From Nitrospirales bacterium (lineage in GTDB: Bacteria; Nitrospirota; Nitrospiria; Nitrospirales; UBA8639), in the NCBI GenBank assembly GCA_009377845.1, contig WHTE01000002.1:1-61806 (forward strand): DNA of 61,806 bases. The letters are read 5' to 3'. Position numbers and translations under genes: made by a program. The notes under the pieces are model-generated. The model ran no database searches. It was not told the DNA's origin and saw only the letters and a list, made by a program, of their open reading frames with translations. Shown piece by piece: positions 20,227-31,237 of the stretch. Every line of letters begins with the position of its first letter. Within the stretch, counting starts at the first letter, position 1.

Positions 20227-22797
20227 TTGCCCTATGTGATACTGCTTGGAGTTGTGTCCTATCTCGCCGGGCTGTGGCTTGGTCCGCTTCTCGCCTTGTT
20301 TCCCCTGTCACTTCTGGGGGCTCTTCTTAGTTTTGGATTGTTCCTAACCTGGTTCGAACAACAGAGTCGACTCACCCGACAGGCAGGATTCATTCTGTTT
20401 GCTCTTGTGGTGGGAGGAATCGGTCATGCCCATTGGGCGTCTATCGCTCAATTGGATTCGGATCTGGTTGCCGTGGCTCATGAACATCCCGTCTTATTTG
20501 AGGGAGCGATTGTGGCTCCGGTGCGGCAGACTCCAGATGGGCTTGTTCTGTTGGTGGAAGCTTACCGAATTGTGAGGCAGGGTGAAGGGCAGGCGGCCCA
20601 TGGGCGGATCCGTCTCACCTGGCGGGAGCCCGGCGATCATTCATTGGTTTATGGAGATCATGTGGCCTTCACGGCTCGGGTGCGCGAACCCTATGGAACT
20701 CTGAACCCTGGCGGGTTTCATTATGGGCAATACCTGAAGCGGCAAGGGATTCATGCTGTCGCGACGGTGCAAGGCCCGGAAGCCATCCGGATTCAGGGTA
20801 CCCAAGAGCGGAACACTCGTGAACAAATCCTGGGTGTCGTTGATCGTTGGCGCCAAACCATTCATCATGCGGCTGTCTCCAGTCTCACCAATCCTGCGTT
20901 GGGATTATTCTTAGGCATGGTGCTGGGAGAACAAAGTTTCATTGCACAGGACATTCGAGACGCATTCATGGCCAGCGGAACCGTGCATATTCTCTCGATC
21001 TCGGGGTCCCATTTAGGTTTATTGGCCTTGTTGATTTTTGCCGGGGCGCGATGGAGCCTGCGCCTCTTACCGGCATCATGGCTGGAACGACTGTCGTTGC
21101 ACCTCACCGCCACCCGTTTTGCTATCCTCATCACTCTGCCAGCCGTCTCCTTTTATACGTTGCTCGCGGGGGCGGAAATGGCGACGGTCCGCTCATGGAT
21201 TATGATCGTGGTGTGTTGTGTCGGCATATGGTTGGGACGGGAACGCAATCTGGTGACGGCATTAGCGGTGGCGGCATTCTTCATGGTACTGCCACATCCG
21301 GAAGCCATCCACGATATTTCTTTCCAGTTGTCATATCTCTCGGTTGCTGCAATTGGCCTGGTGGTTCTGGCACGAAAAGAGAAAGAAACCAATATCTCAG
21401 AATTAGACGCCGCCTTCCCTTCAGCCCAACCTACCTGGCTTATGAGTCTTTGGCACAAAGCCACGCTGGCCTGGCTCATCACGCTCGCAGTCAGCCTGAC
21501 GACCTTACCTTTAGTCGCCCATGACTTTCATCAAATGCCCTGGCTCGGATTGTTTACAAACATGGTTATTGTGCCTATGGTGGGAGTGTTGATGATTCCG
21601 ATAGGCCTGCTGTCCGCAGTGGCCATCTTAGTTGGAGGAGGAGAAACTCTTCCTCTAGCGAGTGTGAACCAATGGGTCTTCGACTTGCTCGCGCAGGTCG
21701 TGTTTGCCCTCTCACATATTCCGGGAGCCGCTTGGTATGTCTCGTCGCCCAGCCTCAGTTCCATGATGGTATTTTGGGGCATGCTGGCCGGATTGGTGGT
21801 CATGTGGCATCGTCTTCCTATCCGATGGGGATGTATCACCGTACTGCTTGCGATTCTGCTGTGGTGGGGATGGTCGCCCCGTACAGGATGGGAACCGGGA
21901 ATTCTTCGCGTGACGTTCTTGGATGTGGGGCAGGGGGATGCCACTGTTCTTGAATTGCCGGATGGCCAAACCGTGTTGATCGATGCCGGACCGGCCTATC
22001 GGCGGTTGGATATGGGGCGGGCGGTCATTGGGCCATACCTGTGGAATCAGGGAATCCGGCGACTGGATCATGTCGTCGCCACACATCCACAGTGGGATCA
22101 TGTCGGTGGATTGCCGTGGGTGTTGCATACGTTTGAGGTAGGCCACTATTGGAGCAATGGCGTCTCACGGTCAGAAAGATTCTTTCATCAACTCCAATCC
22201 GCGGTGAAAACTGCCGGACTCCTGGACCAGCCAACTGGAGAAGGAACTGATATTGTCAATGCAGGACCCTGCTCTCTGACGGTGCTGAGTCCTTCTCGCA
22301 GCCACCAAATGTTGTCGACCCTTTCCATGACTGTCTCCAGTGGAAAGGACCTCAATAATCGATCGCTCGTCACGAGGCTCGAGTGCGGCGGGCATTCATT
22401 TTTGTTGACGGCCGATGCGGAACAAGAAGCCCTTGAAGGGTTGCTGACCACTGAGAAGGGTCTTTCGGCTCGCGTGGTGAAAGTGCCGCATCATGGTGCT
22501 AAAAGTTCCCTGCATGGTGGATGGGTGAATCGGCTTCAAACAGAGGCGATGGTCGTTTCAGTCGGTGCACACAACCGGTATGGACATCCGGCTCCTGAGG
22601 TGCTAGATGCGTATCAACAGCGAGGGTTCCCCCTCTATCGAACTGATCGAGATGGGGCAATCTGGTTTACCGCGACTCTGGGTTCGCATGATATGACAAT
22701 TACTACAGCCAAGCAGGAAAGCCTTCTCCCGGTGCATATCGGGTCTCATATGTGGGGAGAGGAAAGGGCTAATTGGGGTCGGATATGGAATCGATGA
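20227..22797 (+). CDS. comEC: ComEC/Rec2-family competence DNA uptake protein
   Basis: SGSHLGLLALL (competence domain), C-terminal metallo-beta-lactamase-like FLDVGQGDATVLELPDGQTVLIDAG. Confidence 0.94.
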   Translation: MPYVILLGVVSYLAGLWLGPLLALFPLSLLGALLSFGLFLTWFEQQSRLTRQAGFILFALVVGGIGHAHWASIAQLDSDLVAVAHEHPVLFEGAIVAPVRQTPDGLVLLVEAYRIVRQGEGQAAHGRIRLTWREPGDHSLVYGDHVAFTARVREPYGTLNPGGFHYGQYLKRQGIHAVATVQGPEAIRIQGTQERNTREQILGVVDRWRQTIHHAAVSSLTNPALGLFLGMVLGEQSFIAQDIRDAFMASGTVHILSISGSHLGLLALLIFAGARWSLRLLPASWLERLSLHLTATRFAILITLPAVSFYTLLAGAEMATVRSWIMIVVCCVGIWLGRERNLVTALAVAAFFMVLPHPEAIHDISFQLSYLSVAAIGLVVLARKEKETNISELDAAFPSAQPTWLMSLWHKATLAWLITLAVSLTTLPLVAHDFHQMPWLGLFTNMVIVPMVGVLMIPIGLLSAVAILVGGGETLPLASVNQWVFDLLAQVVFALSHIPGAAWYVSSPSLSSMMVFWGMLAGLVVMWHRLPIRWGCITVLLAILLWWGWSPRTGWEPGILRVTFLDVGQGDATVLELPDGQTVLIDAGPAYRRLDMGRAVIGPYLWNQGIRRLDHVVATHPQWDHVGGLPWVLHTFEVGHYWSNGVSRSERFFHQLQSAVKTAGLLDQPTGEGTDIVNAGPCSLTVLSPSRSHQMLSTLSMTVSSGKDLNNRSLVTRLECGGHSFLLTADAEQEALEGLLTTEKGLSARVVKVPHHGAKSSLHGGWVNRLQTEAMVVSVGAHNRYGHPAPEVLDAYQQRGFPLYRTDRDGAIWFTATLGSHDMTITTAKQESLLPVHIGSHMWGEERANWGRIWNR

Positions 22798-23003
22798 TTC
22801 CAGCCAATTCAAAAGTGTCAAGCATCCAGCTACTTCGTCATCCTCGAATTCTTTATCAGGAATTTTGGCCGTTGTTTTTCCCAGGATACCTGTTCCCATC
22901 TGATATTGCCGGTATGATGAAGAATTGCGGCAAATGATTTTCCCCAGTTTGAATCAACCGTTTTTTTCCTGTAAGGACGGACTGTTTGCATACAAGGAGT
23001 CTT

Positions 23004-23726
23004 ATGGCCAATCAAGATCAATTGAAAATAATTAAAGAAGGCGTTGAAACCTGGAATGCATGGAGAAAGGCGAATCCTTCGATTCGCATTGATTTGAGCA
23101 GTGGGAATTTATCAGGCGTGCATTTGCCCGGAATCGATTTGGATGGCGCAAACCTTCAGGATGTCAATTTCAATAAGGCGGATCTTGCAGGAGCCATGTT
23201 GTCTGGAGCGAATCTGACTGAGGCAAGTCTGATGCAAGCGAATCTGACCGGGGCGAATTTGAAAAATGCAAATGTGAGTGACGCTGATCTTCTTAAGGTT
23301 ATACTCGTCCGCGCGAATCTTGAACGGGCACTTCTGTCCAAAACAGATTTGACCGGGGCAGATGGTACGGAAGCGAATCTGAGCGAAGCCAATCTTCACT
23401 TGGCCAATTTGCGTGAGGCAAAACTAGTTGGTGCTAATTTGGAAGGAAGTAGACTTCGAGAGGCTAATATGATTCTGGCTGATCTGGTAGGAGCCAATCT
23501 TGCCAGCGCTGACCTTGCGCAGGCGAACCTCAAGCAAGCGAAGGTACGTGGTGCGAATGTTGAAAAAGCCTCCCTGATTGGCGCGAACATGGAGGAGGCT
23601 GACCTTCAGTCTCTTCAAAATATGACCATTATTCAACTATCCAAAGCACGATCTTTGCTAAATGCCAGACTTGATCCAAACCTTTACGAACAACTTGCAA
23701 AAGATTATTCCCATTTATTTGGATAG
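23004..23726 (+). CDS. Pentapeptide-repeat protein
   Basis: Long run of A(N/D)LxX repeats (ANLTGANLKNANVSDADLLKV…). Confidence 0.95.
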   Translation: MANQDQLKIIKEGVETWNAWRKANPSIRIDLSSGNLSGVHLPGIDLDGANLQDVNFNKADLAGAMLSGANLTEASLMQANLTGANLKNANVSDADLLKVILVRANLERALLSKTDLTGADGTEANLSEANLHLANLREAKLVGANLEGSRLREANMILADLVGANLASADLAQANLKQAKVRGANVEKASLIGANMEEADLQSLQNMTIIQLSKARSLLNARLDPNLYEQLAKDYSHLFG

Positions 23727-23943
23727 GGTTAAATGGGGAATTTATATGGCAGTAGAGAGGTATCTCCCATTCCCCCCTATGTAAGCACCTACATTGCCGA
23801 GATGCTGAATGAAGGACGTGTTCTTGAAAGGCTTCAAAGTTGAACGAGGCCGGAACGGCCTGTCGGTAGAGACTGGTGAGGACCCCTTCCAGCGGTGATG
23901 CTTGTTGATCGGAGAGGTCAGTTTTGAGTCAGGAATATTCCAA

Positions 23944-24705
23944 TTACGAGCGGATGCCACTGACCATTTGCAGGATCATGGCCGTCACGAACATGAGGCT
24001 GATACCGGTGAAGACCCCATAGGCCGATTGGACCCGGCGGGTGGCGGTATAGAAAATGGTGGTTAAGGAAAAGATGACATATAAAAGCGAGCCGGCGGCC
24101 AACGCAAAAAACATGATGGTAAAGTAATGAGACACTGCGAATCCGCTGATCAAGGTCCCTAGACAGGTTGGCAGACCTGCCAGCAGTCCCATCAGGATGA
24201 TATCTTTGAGCCCCGGCCTGGATTTTCCAGCCGAACCGATGATGGCAAATCCTTCCGTGCCGTTGTGTAAAGCAAAGCCCATGATCAGTACACCACTTAA
24301 GACCCATTCACCCTGCATATACGCGGCGCCGATCGCGAGACCTTCGCCTAAATTATGGAGGCCCATTCCTAAGGCAATCATGTAGGGTAAAAACAGCTTG
24401 GATGGTTCTGTCCGGTTGCGACCCTGCTGGCGTTGCTCGATAAGCACCAGCCCCACAAACCCGATCAGCAAGCTACCAAGAAAGACGACCCATGAAAGCA
24501 GATCCGTCGCCCCCGTGAATTCCACGGCTTCGTGCATGAGGTCAAAAAAGAGGTAGACGAGCACACCGGTGGCGATCCCGATTAAATAGCCTTCCCATGA
24601 TCGGCTCATGCCCTTTGCGATGACTAACGCCAAAGCGATGCCCAGATATATCGGGAAAACTCCCGCAATCGCCCCCAACCCGATTAATTGTCCAATTGTT
24701 TCCAT
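23944..24705 (-). CDS. ZIP-family divalent metal transporter
   Basis: Multi-TM, GLHNLGEGLAIGAAY and ALHNGTEGFAIIG (paired HNxxEG motifs). Confidence 0.88.
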   Translation of the reverse strand: METIGQLIGLGAIAGVFPIYLGIALALVIAKGMSRSWEGYLIGIATGVLVYLFFDLMHEAVEFTGATDLLSWVVFLGSLLIGFVGLVLIEQRQQGRNRTEPSKLFLPYMIALGMGLHNLGEGLAIGAAYMQGEWVLSGVLIMGFALHNGTEGFAIIGSAGKSRPGLKDIILMGLLAGLPTCLGTLISGFAVSHYFTIMFFALAAGSLLYVIFSLTTIFYTATRRVQSAYGVFTGISLMFVTAMILQMVSGIRS

Positions 24706-24747
24706 ATATAATATTTAATTTATCAGTTAATAAAGGTTATTGACAAT

Positions 24748-24766
24748 AATGAAAATTGCTTTCATT
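24748..24766. promoter_or_regulatory. Palindromic operator candidate upstream of the ZIP transporter
   Basis: AATGAAA-attgc-TTTCATT, perfect 7-5-7 inverted repeat 43-61 bp upstream of the ZIP start codon. Confidence 0.5.
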
Positions 24767-24794
24767 TTCAAGTAAGAAAAAATGGTGTCGAGAC

Positions 24795-27700
24795 TCAGGG
24801 AATCCTGCCTGTTTGGATGGTCTCAAACAGTCGGCGAGATTGAGGGAGCGGTTCCCATTGCAGGATGGTTAACGAGTCGTCCACATAGGCTGGGTGGCGA
24901 ATGCCATTGAGCACGCAGGTCACACCAGGGGTGCTGGCGACGGCCCAGAGGGCTATGCGGGAAAAAGGTTCCTCCCGTTTGGCTTCCGGTAAAAATGGGT
25001 CGATGATCTGACGAATTTCAGAGAGGGTTTTAGCACTTTTTTGCGCGGCCTCCATGCGCATGACCTTGAGAAGGGAGACGAGTTCTGGAACGTACCGATC
25101 CCGCCATGATTCCCATATTTGTTCTTCTCCCTTTTTGCCGGCGAAATGCCGGGTGAGCAATTGGAAGACCTGATTGGCATGTGGGGCAATCGTTTGTGAT
25201 TCGATTTGGTCCCAGTGTTCCAAATTTTGAATTGACGATCGAATCCGTTTCAGTTCTTCGGCCCAATTGAAATAATCCAGCGGAGCAGCTCCCTTTTCCG
25301 GATTTGGGAGCTGAGGTGCTAACACCTGCTTGTAGTCGTGTTCCAGGACGGCAACTTTCTGGTGCTGGGCATCAAAGTTCGTATTGGAAATTTCCACCTG
25401 GGGGTCTGCAAGCCGGATCATGCCTCCGCCTTTCTCTGGAATGGCATTCAGTGGTCGATTCACCAATACCGCAATATTGGTTTCCTGGGCCAATGTCAAC
25501 ACCGTTTGTGACTGTTCGGGGCCGGTATTGGGCGTGAGCATGGCTCCCGATTCAAACACATTCATCGGGAGTTGCAGAACACGAAAATGATGGTGAGGAA
25601 TGCCGGAATGCTTCGCGGCAGCCACAGCGGCTTTGAGCATACGAGAGAGCGATGTGGCTTCGGGATGATCGGGTTTGGCCGTGCAGGTATTGGAGGAGAC
25701 TCCATAGTATTGCAAGCGGCCAGCGGCGATTTGTGATTCCAGATAGACAAAAGCCTGTTGCAGACGCCGGTAAAATTCCTGCCGGAGGTCTTCCAGCCTT
25801 ATGGGGTCGATCGACAATTGTCGATTTTTGGCATCCGACAGAAAGTATTCGGGGTTGTGCAAAAGACAGACATCCAGAGTTTCCAGTCCCAGGCGGTCAA
25901 GTGAAAGTAAGAGTTGCTCCTCTAAAAACGTCGGATGGAGGCAGTGCCAGATGCCATCGCCATATTTGACCATCTCGGGAAATGGTTTACCGGCTTGTTC
26001 CCTGGCCTCTGCGCGCGCGAGATTGGTTCCCTGTACGTAGCCGATTTTCGAGACCACGATGATCTCTTCACGCGAGATAGACTTTTTGGCAATGAGATCC
26101 TTGAGCACGGCACCGACCAGCTGCTCGCTGCGGCCGTCGGCATAATTGGTGGACGTATCGATGAGATTGCACCCGTCTTGCAAGGCCTTTTCAAGCGCTC
26201 TTCGATGGTCTTCTACTCCAACGTCTATTCGGTAACCACCAAAGCCAATGCGAGAAGTTGTCAGTCCGGTTGAACCAAAAGATGTGTATCCATGAGAGGA
26301 AGGGCGTGAATGACGCGGGCTGGCTAACCTAGTGGCCACGTACTGACCCGTTCCTTGAGGGGTGGCATGTCCAGGGCGGCCTTGGCCGGTTAGGGCTTGC
26401 AATGGTTCTCCCTGTGCTGATGAGGCGGGGCCTCTTTGAGGATTGCTTAGCGCGGACGGCACGGCATGAGGATCGGTGATCGGGTCTTGGCAGGCAAAGT
26501 TCTTACAGATGTAGAGAGCGGCTTTCCCGTGGACCGGGGTTTTTCCTGCTAATAGGGGATGAGTCGATTCACTCTCCAACTCTTGCCGATAGGCCAAAAT
26601 GCGGTAAGGCACAAAACACTCATTGACCGCCGAGCGGAGTTGGTCATATCCCTTGTCGCCGGGAGTTCCCACTACAGCCAATTCCACCGGGCCTCGTAAT
26701 AAAAGATCTACGACCATAAGACTCTTCGGAAACCCTCTGGACACCTGCCCTATTTGTTGCCCGTATGCCCTAACGGCGTTGGTGGAAGCGGTTCGAAAGT
26801 CTTCACGATCATCGTGAAACGACAAGCGGGCCAACGCCGATGCGGCCACCGCATTTCCGCTAGGGGTAGCCCCGTCAGCGCCTTCTCGTCCCCGGATAAT
26901 TAAGGCTTCATGATCGGCAGCCGTGGTGAAGAATCCTCCATTGACTCGATCTTCGAAATCTTCCAGAATGCGTTCAACCAACGAGATCGCCTCATGGAGA
27001 TACCGTTCGTGCCCCGTGGCTTCATAGACGTCGATCATGGCTTCGGCGGCATAGGCATAATCTTCCAAGCAGGCATTGAGATGGGCGTGACCCGCGCGAT
27101 AGGTGCGCCACAATCGGCTTTCGGGACGTGAAAGCGTGGTCAGCAGGAAATCAGCGGCCCGGATGGCGCCATCCAGATAGGGTTGGTGGTTGAACACCCG
27201 ACCGGCTTCGGCCATCGTCCCGATCATCATGCCATTCCAGGCAGTGATGATTTTGTCATCGAGTCCCGGCGGCACCCGTTTCAGTCGAGCCTGGTACACG
27301 GTCGGTTTTACCCGGTTGATCGTGTCACGCAAGCCTCCAGGGGAACAGCGTAATTCCTGTGCCACCGCCTCAAGTGATTTGGGTGTGCGTGGGATGTTTG
27401 TGTGTTCCCAATTGCCTTCCTCCGTGATGTCGTAATAGGCGCAGAAGTGAGTGGCGTCCTGTTCGCTGGTGACGATTTCACGAATCTGTTCCGGAGTCCA
27501 CACGAAAAACTTGCCTTCCACTCCTTCGCTGTCTGCGTCGGTAGCCGAATAAAACCCGCCTTCCGGTGCGGTCATTTCACGCAAAATGTAATCTAAGGTC
27601 TCGGTCACGACCTGGCGATACCGATTTTCCCCTGTGACTTGAAACGCCTCAGTGTAGGTCCGTGCAAGGAGGGCATTATCATACAGCATTTTTTCAAAAT

Positions 27701-28511
27701 GCGGGACCAACCATTCGTCATCGGTGGAATAGCGCGCAAACCCTCCTCCGATGTGATCGTACAGACCTCCTGCCGCCATGCCATCGAGGGTTTTGGTCAC
27801 CATGGCGAGGATTTTTTCCTCTTGACTCCAGTGATATTGGCGCAAAAGAAACGAGAGGCCGGTGGCAGGCGGAAACTTGGGGGCATGTCCAAAACCCCCG
27901 CAGCGGGCATCGAAATCTCGGGCAAATTGCTTGACGGCATCTTTGATCTCGGCTGCCCCCACGGCAAGTGGAGAGGCCGGTTGGAGGGCGGCTCGCAGAC
28001 GTGTGGTGAATCGACTGGCTTGTTGCACAATGTTGGCTTGATCCTTAATCCACCCCTCGCCAATATTTTTCAGAATTGATCCGAATCCAGGCCGGCCATA
28101 CCGATCGGTGGGAGGGAAATATGTTCCTGCAAAAATTGGCTCCTGATCGGGAGTGAGGAACACCGTCATGGGCCATCCGCCGTGCCCCTGGTTCATGGCG
28201 GTTGTGGCTTGCATATAGATTTCATCCAAATCCGGCCGTTCTTCCCTGTCTACTTTAATATTCACGAAATAGCGGTTCATGAGATCCGCGATGGCCTGAT
28301 TTTCAAACGACTCCCTTTCCATGACGTGGCACCAATGGCAGGCTGAATATCCGATGGAGAGCAAAATGGGCTTGTTCTCGTGCTTAGCTCGACTCAGCGC
28401 CTCCTCCCCCCATGGATACCAATCCACTGGATTGTAGGCGTGTTGCAAAAGGTAAGGACTGGTTTCGTGGATCAGCCGATTGGGTTGGCGGTCGGTTGTG
28501 GATTCAGACAT
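24795..28511 (-). CDS. Fusion: DUF255/YyaL-type thioredoxin-like plus six-hairpin domain, low-complexity linker, C-terminal aldo/keto reductase
   Basis: N-term [24 protein letters not shown]…[17 protein letters not shown]-term [14 protein letters not shown]…[14 protein letters not shown]…VVSKIGY…LLHNPEYF; one uninterrupted 1238-codon frame. Confidence 0.9.
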   Translation of the reverse strand: MSESTTDRQPNRLIHETSPYLLQHAYNPVDWYPWGEEALSRAKHENKPILLSIGYSACHWCHVMERESFENQAIADLMNRYFVNIKVDREERPDLDEIYMQATTAMNQGHGGWPMTVFLTPDQEPIFAGTYFPPTDRYGRPGFGSILKNIGEGWIKDQANIVQQASRFTTRLRAALQPASPLAVGAAEIKDAVKQFARDFDARCGGFGHAPKFPPATGLSFLLRQYHWSQEEKILAMVTKTLDGMAAGGLYDHIGGGFARYSTDDEWLVPHFEKMLYDNALLARTYTEAFQVTGENRYRQVVTETLDYILREMTAPEGGFYSATDADSEGVEGKFFVWTPEQIREIVTSEQDATHFCAYYDITEEGNWEHTNIPRTPKSLEAVAQELRCSPGGLRDTINRVKPTVYQARLKRVPPGLDDKIITAWNGMMIGTMAEAGRVFNHQPYLDGAIRAADFLLTTLSRPESRLWRTYRAGHAHLNACLEDYAYAAEAMIDVYEATGHERYLHEAISLVERILEDFEDRVNGGFFTTAADHEALIIRGREGADGATPSGNAVAASALARLSFHDDREDFRTASTNAVRAYGQQIGQVSRGFPKSLMVVDLLLRGPVELAVVGTPGDKGYDQLRSAVNECFVPYRILAYRQELESESTHPLLAGKTPVHGKAALYICKNFACQDPITDPHAVPSALSNPQRGPASSAQGEPLQALTGQGRPGHATPQGTGQYVATRLASPRHSRPSSHGYTSFGSTGLTTSRIGFGGYRIDVGVEDHRRALEKALQDGCNLIDTSTNYADGRSEQLVGAVLKDLIAKKSISREEIIVVSKIGYVQGTNLARAEAREQAGKPFPEMVKYGDGIWHCLHPTFLEEQLLLSLDRLGLETLDVCLLHNPEYFLSDAKNRQLSIDPIRLEDLRQEFYRRLQQAFVYLESQIAAGRLQYYGVSSNTCTAKPDHPEATSLSRMLKAAVAAAKHSGIPHHHFRVLQLPMNVFESGAMLTPNTGPEQSQTVLTLAQETNIAVLVNRPLNAIPEKGGGMIRLADPQVEISNTNFDAQHQKVAVLEHDYKQVLAPQLPNPEKGAAPLDYFNWAEELKRIRSSIQNLEHWDQIESQTIAPHANQVFQLLTRHFAGKKGEEQIWESWRDRYVPELVSLLKVMRMEAAQKSAKTLSEIRQIIDPFLPEAKREEPFSRIALWAVASTPGVTCVLNGIRHPAYVDDSLTILQWEPLPQSRRLFETIQTGRIP

Positions 28512-28603
28512 GAAGGGTATCCCCCTCTAAATTGGGGTAGGATTAATAAAAAATAGACATGCCTTACTGTGCGGATATTCACATAGGCTTGGAGAAGAAG
28601 TGA

Positions 28604-29125
28604 TTATTTTGTCTGCCCCCCGAGGCTCCGTTCATACAATAATACTTTCCAGCCATCTTCTTCCGAAATAAAACCGTTGGGTTGGACAACGGGCAACATT
28701 CCTGTTCCTGGCACACGGCCGGTTTGTCCCATGCTGCCATTCTTAAGGACCCACATTAGTTCACCAGGTGTCCGATAGGTGTTAAATTTGGGGTTGGTGA
28801 AATTTCGCGGTTGAATGGGAAGGTTTTTCGCGGCTGCCCCATTCCCTTTTCCTTCCGCCCCGTGACAACTGATACAGCCTCCACGTCCCAGAAAGATTTC
28901 TTTTCCTTCGGCCAGGATTTCCGGGGTGGGCTCGAAGGGAGATTTCGTCGATCTGGCCTTGGCGATCTCAATCGAGGGGACTCGGGAGATTTTGATGTCG
29001 AATTCACCACCTGCGCTGCCATAACCTGCAGGGTTGACCGACCAGGCTGGTGTCGCGAGGATGATCGAGAAGACAGCGCTACTTCCCCAAATAGGCAGGC
29101 AGTAATTCATGGAACCCTCCTTCAA
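28604..29125 (-). CDS. Periplasmic monoheme c-type cytochrome
   Basis: Signal peptide, single CISCH haem motif, downstream Met-containing region. Confidence 0.9.
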   Translation of the reverse strand: MKEGSMNYCLPIWGSSAVFSIILATPAWSVNPAGYGSAGGEFDIKISRVPSIEIAKARSTKSPFEPTPEILAEGKEIFLGRGGCISCHGAEGKGNGAAAKNLPIQPRNFTNPKFNTYRTPGELMWVLKNGSMGQTGRVPGTGMLPVVQPNGFISEEDGWKVLLYERSLGGQTK

Positions 29126-29363
29126 TAAACTTTGGGATATGCTGAAAGAAATACGGTATTTATTGTTGGGCTAACCTGCGTTGTCCGCACCTGTGGTCAT
29201 TCAGGGTTGCGCGTAAAGGTAGGCAGGATACCAATCCTATCGGTGTGGGGCAATCTCTGCGCTCTCTTATGGTGAGTCCTCCCTTTCATGTGGTAACAGC
29301 TCTCCTCGGGATGAGAGCTGTTGTGTTATAATAAGGCCCAAATTTTCCGTAAGCATTGGCATT

Positions 29364-29984
29364 ATGGCGTTCAATGAACACAATCGACGGAAGTTTGTGG
29401 CTGGGATGAATCGGCGGATTGCCCAACTTCGTGATCAATCAGAGAAAAGCTTGGACTTTGCCATCGAAACGATGTTTCAAGAGCGTACAGATGCCTATTT
29501 GCACGTTGAACAGGGTCTGATAGAAGTTGATCGGATGTTAGGTCTGGTTGAGGGGGAGTTGGAGGACATTACCGAGCTGACAGCCGCCCAGCGACTTGAA
29601 TCGCGGTTGGAATTTATTGAGGATCGGTTTGAAGAGTTTGAAAGTGAAATCCGGCAGCGTCCCCGTCGTCGACGGCATAAGATCAATCTCTTCAATTTCT
29701 TTAAGGCCGCGGGAGGCGGAGGAGGGGAGGGAGATCCCACTTCTGCTCATGGAGAAATCCGTTCGTCTATCCAAGCCTACGAAGTGCTGGGCGTTGAATT
29801 TGGAAGTCCATTGTCCGTGGTGACTCGAGCTTTCCGGGAGCGGGCGAAGAAAATACATCCGGATATCCGACAAGGCGACCGCAGTTCGGAGCCGGAACTC
29901 CGGCGAATTATCGAAGCGTACCAATTTCTCAAAACCGACTATTTTGGCAATACGGCTTCGGACTCTTTCCAGCGGCCGTTTTAA
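29364..29984 (+). CDS. Protein with C-terminal J-domain
   Basis: YEVLGVEFGSPLSVVTRAFRERAKKIHPDIRQGD…IIEAYQFLK (HPD motif) after a Gly-rich linker. Confidence 0.85.
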   Translation: MAFNEHNRRKFVAGMNRRIAQLRDQSEKSLDFAIETMFQERTDAYLHVEQGLIEVDRMLGLVEGELEDITELTAAQRLESRLEFIEDRFEEFESEIRQRPRRRRHKINLFNFFKAAGGGGGEGDPTSAHGEIRSSIQAYEVLGVEFGSPLSVVTRAFRERAKKIHPDIRQGDRSSEPELRRIIEAYQFLKTDYFGNTASDSFQRPF

Positions 29985-30176
29985 ATGGTTACGTGGTCTA
30001 GGAACCTGCTGGACGGAGGATTATTCGGCTGCAAGCGTGTCTCAGGGGTCATATTTCGCCGCTTTCTTAGGCAATGGCTTTACAATGGGCCGGCGGAATC
30101 GTCAACATCTGGCCTTGTTCGGTCGCGTTTTCGCCATTGATCACCCAAGTCCGACGGGCTCCTCTAACGTGGCGAT

Positions 30177-30536
30177 TTATACCTCTTGAAAGATTTTGCT
30201 GACCGTTTCCGGAGGACGGGCGAGGATCACTTGATCCCCTTTTTTGACCAAGGGACGTTGGATGAGATCCGGGTGTTTGATCAGGATGTCTAATAATTCA
30301 TCGTCGGTGAATTGTGATTGTTGCAAGTTAAGCTTTTTGTATATCTCTTCCTTGGTGCGGATGATGTCTGAAGATTTAAGCCCTGCCTTTTTAAGTAACC
30401 CTTTTAGCGTGGATTTGGAAAATGGTTTTTCATAGTAGTTTATCGCGGTAAAAGGTTGACCGCTTTCCTCAACTAATTTGATGACCTGACGGCAGGTGGA
30501 GCAGGTCGGTTTGTGATAAATCGTGATGTCAGCCAT
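30177..30536 (-). CDS. ArsC/Spx-family thioredoxin-fold protein
   Basis: MADITIYHKPTCSTCRQVIKLVEE, IKHPDLIQRPLV; start trimmed to ATG 30536. Confidence 0.9.
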   Translation of the reverse strand: MADITIYHKPTCSTCRQVIKLVEESGQPFTAINYYEKPFSKSTLKGLLKKAGLKSSDIIRTKEEIYKKLNLQQSQFTDDELLDILIKHPDLIQRPLVKKGDQVILARPPETVSKIFQEV

Positions 30537-30677
30537 AGACGCGCCTCCTTTGTGAGTGGACTGCCCACCCCTTCCGCCTTGACCTCCTTTTTGAGGCCAT
30601 GCTACAAGCTGTTCCACCTTTATGCTATGCGGAAGGATGAGTCTGTTGAATACGTGTGAACGAGGACAATTGCCGGA

Positions 30678-31040
30678 ATGAGCGAGCCTACCCCACCCCA
30701 AGAATTTTTTTGTGCCTCCGAGACGGAGCGAACCTTAAAGGATCTGCGCCTCAAACGTAAAGGGCAGCCTGTGTATGTCATGGGTCATGAGGATCAGTAC
30801 AAGGGCAAGGAAGGGGTGTTTGAATTCTTTAATGTCCGGCTCGCCGTAGTAAAGTTTCCCGATGAAAAAACCCTGGGATTTGATCCCGTGGATTTGTTGC
30901 TACCGTGTGAGATCAACGAGGATGGAGTGCCATTTTTTGAAATTCGCTATTGTGAAACTTGCGACCAAGTGTTTCCTCTGACGTCTGCCGAGTTTCATGC
31001 TCCCGTGGAACGGAAGGAATGTCCCGAGTGCGCTCCGTAA
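30678..31040 (+). CDS. Conserved-looking hypothetical protein with C-terminal Cys4 zinc-ribbon-like motif
   Basis: YCETCDQVF…KECPECAP; complete ORF with good intergenic spacing. Confidence 0.65.
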   Translation: MSEPTPPQEFFCASETERTLKDLRLKRKGQPVYVMGHEDQYKGKEGVFEFFNVRLAVVKFPDEKTLGFDPVDLLLPCEINEDGVPFFEIRYCETCDQVFPLTSAEFHAPVERKECPECAP

Positions 31041-31237
31041 GGCTCTATGGGGTTAGGAACCGTTTCTTGAGTTGATTGGCTGCTCACTCCCTTTTTCCCC
31101 TTCTTCCTCTTGATTCCCAGAATCGAATTCTCCAAGATTCTCTTTTCAGTATTCAGTCGCTTTTAAGAGTGTTTGGTGTGTGTGGTTCCTGAACGCTTAT
31201 CGTTCGCCTTCTCAAGCCATAGAAAGGAATACGATTC

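Noticed and set aside
23112-23636. Repetitive antisense ORFs opposite the pentapeptide-repeat gene
   Set aside because: Their periodicity simply mirrors the 15-bp repeat of the sense gene
23004-23726. CRISPR or DNA tandem repeat array
   Set aside because: The 15-bp periodicity is coding (pentapeptide repeats) with variable codons; no spacer-repeat structure. No CRISPR array was seen anywhere in the window
29296-29322. Hairpin acagctctcctcgggatgagagctgt before the J-domain gene
   Set aside because: A real stem-loop but no clear T-run; could be a weak terminator for upstream transcription, not supported enough to call
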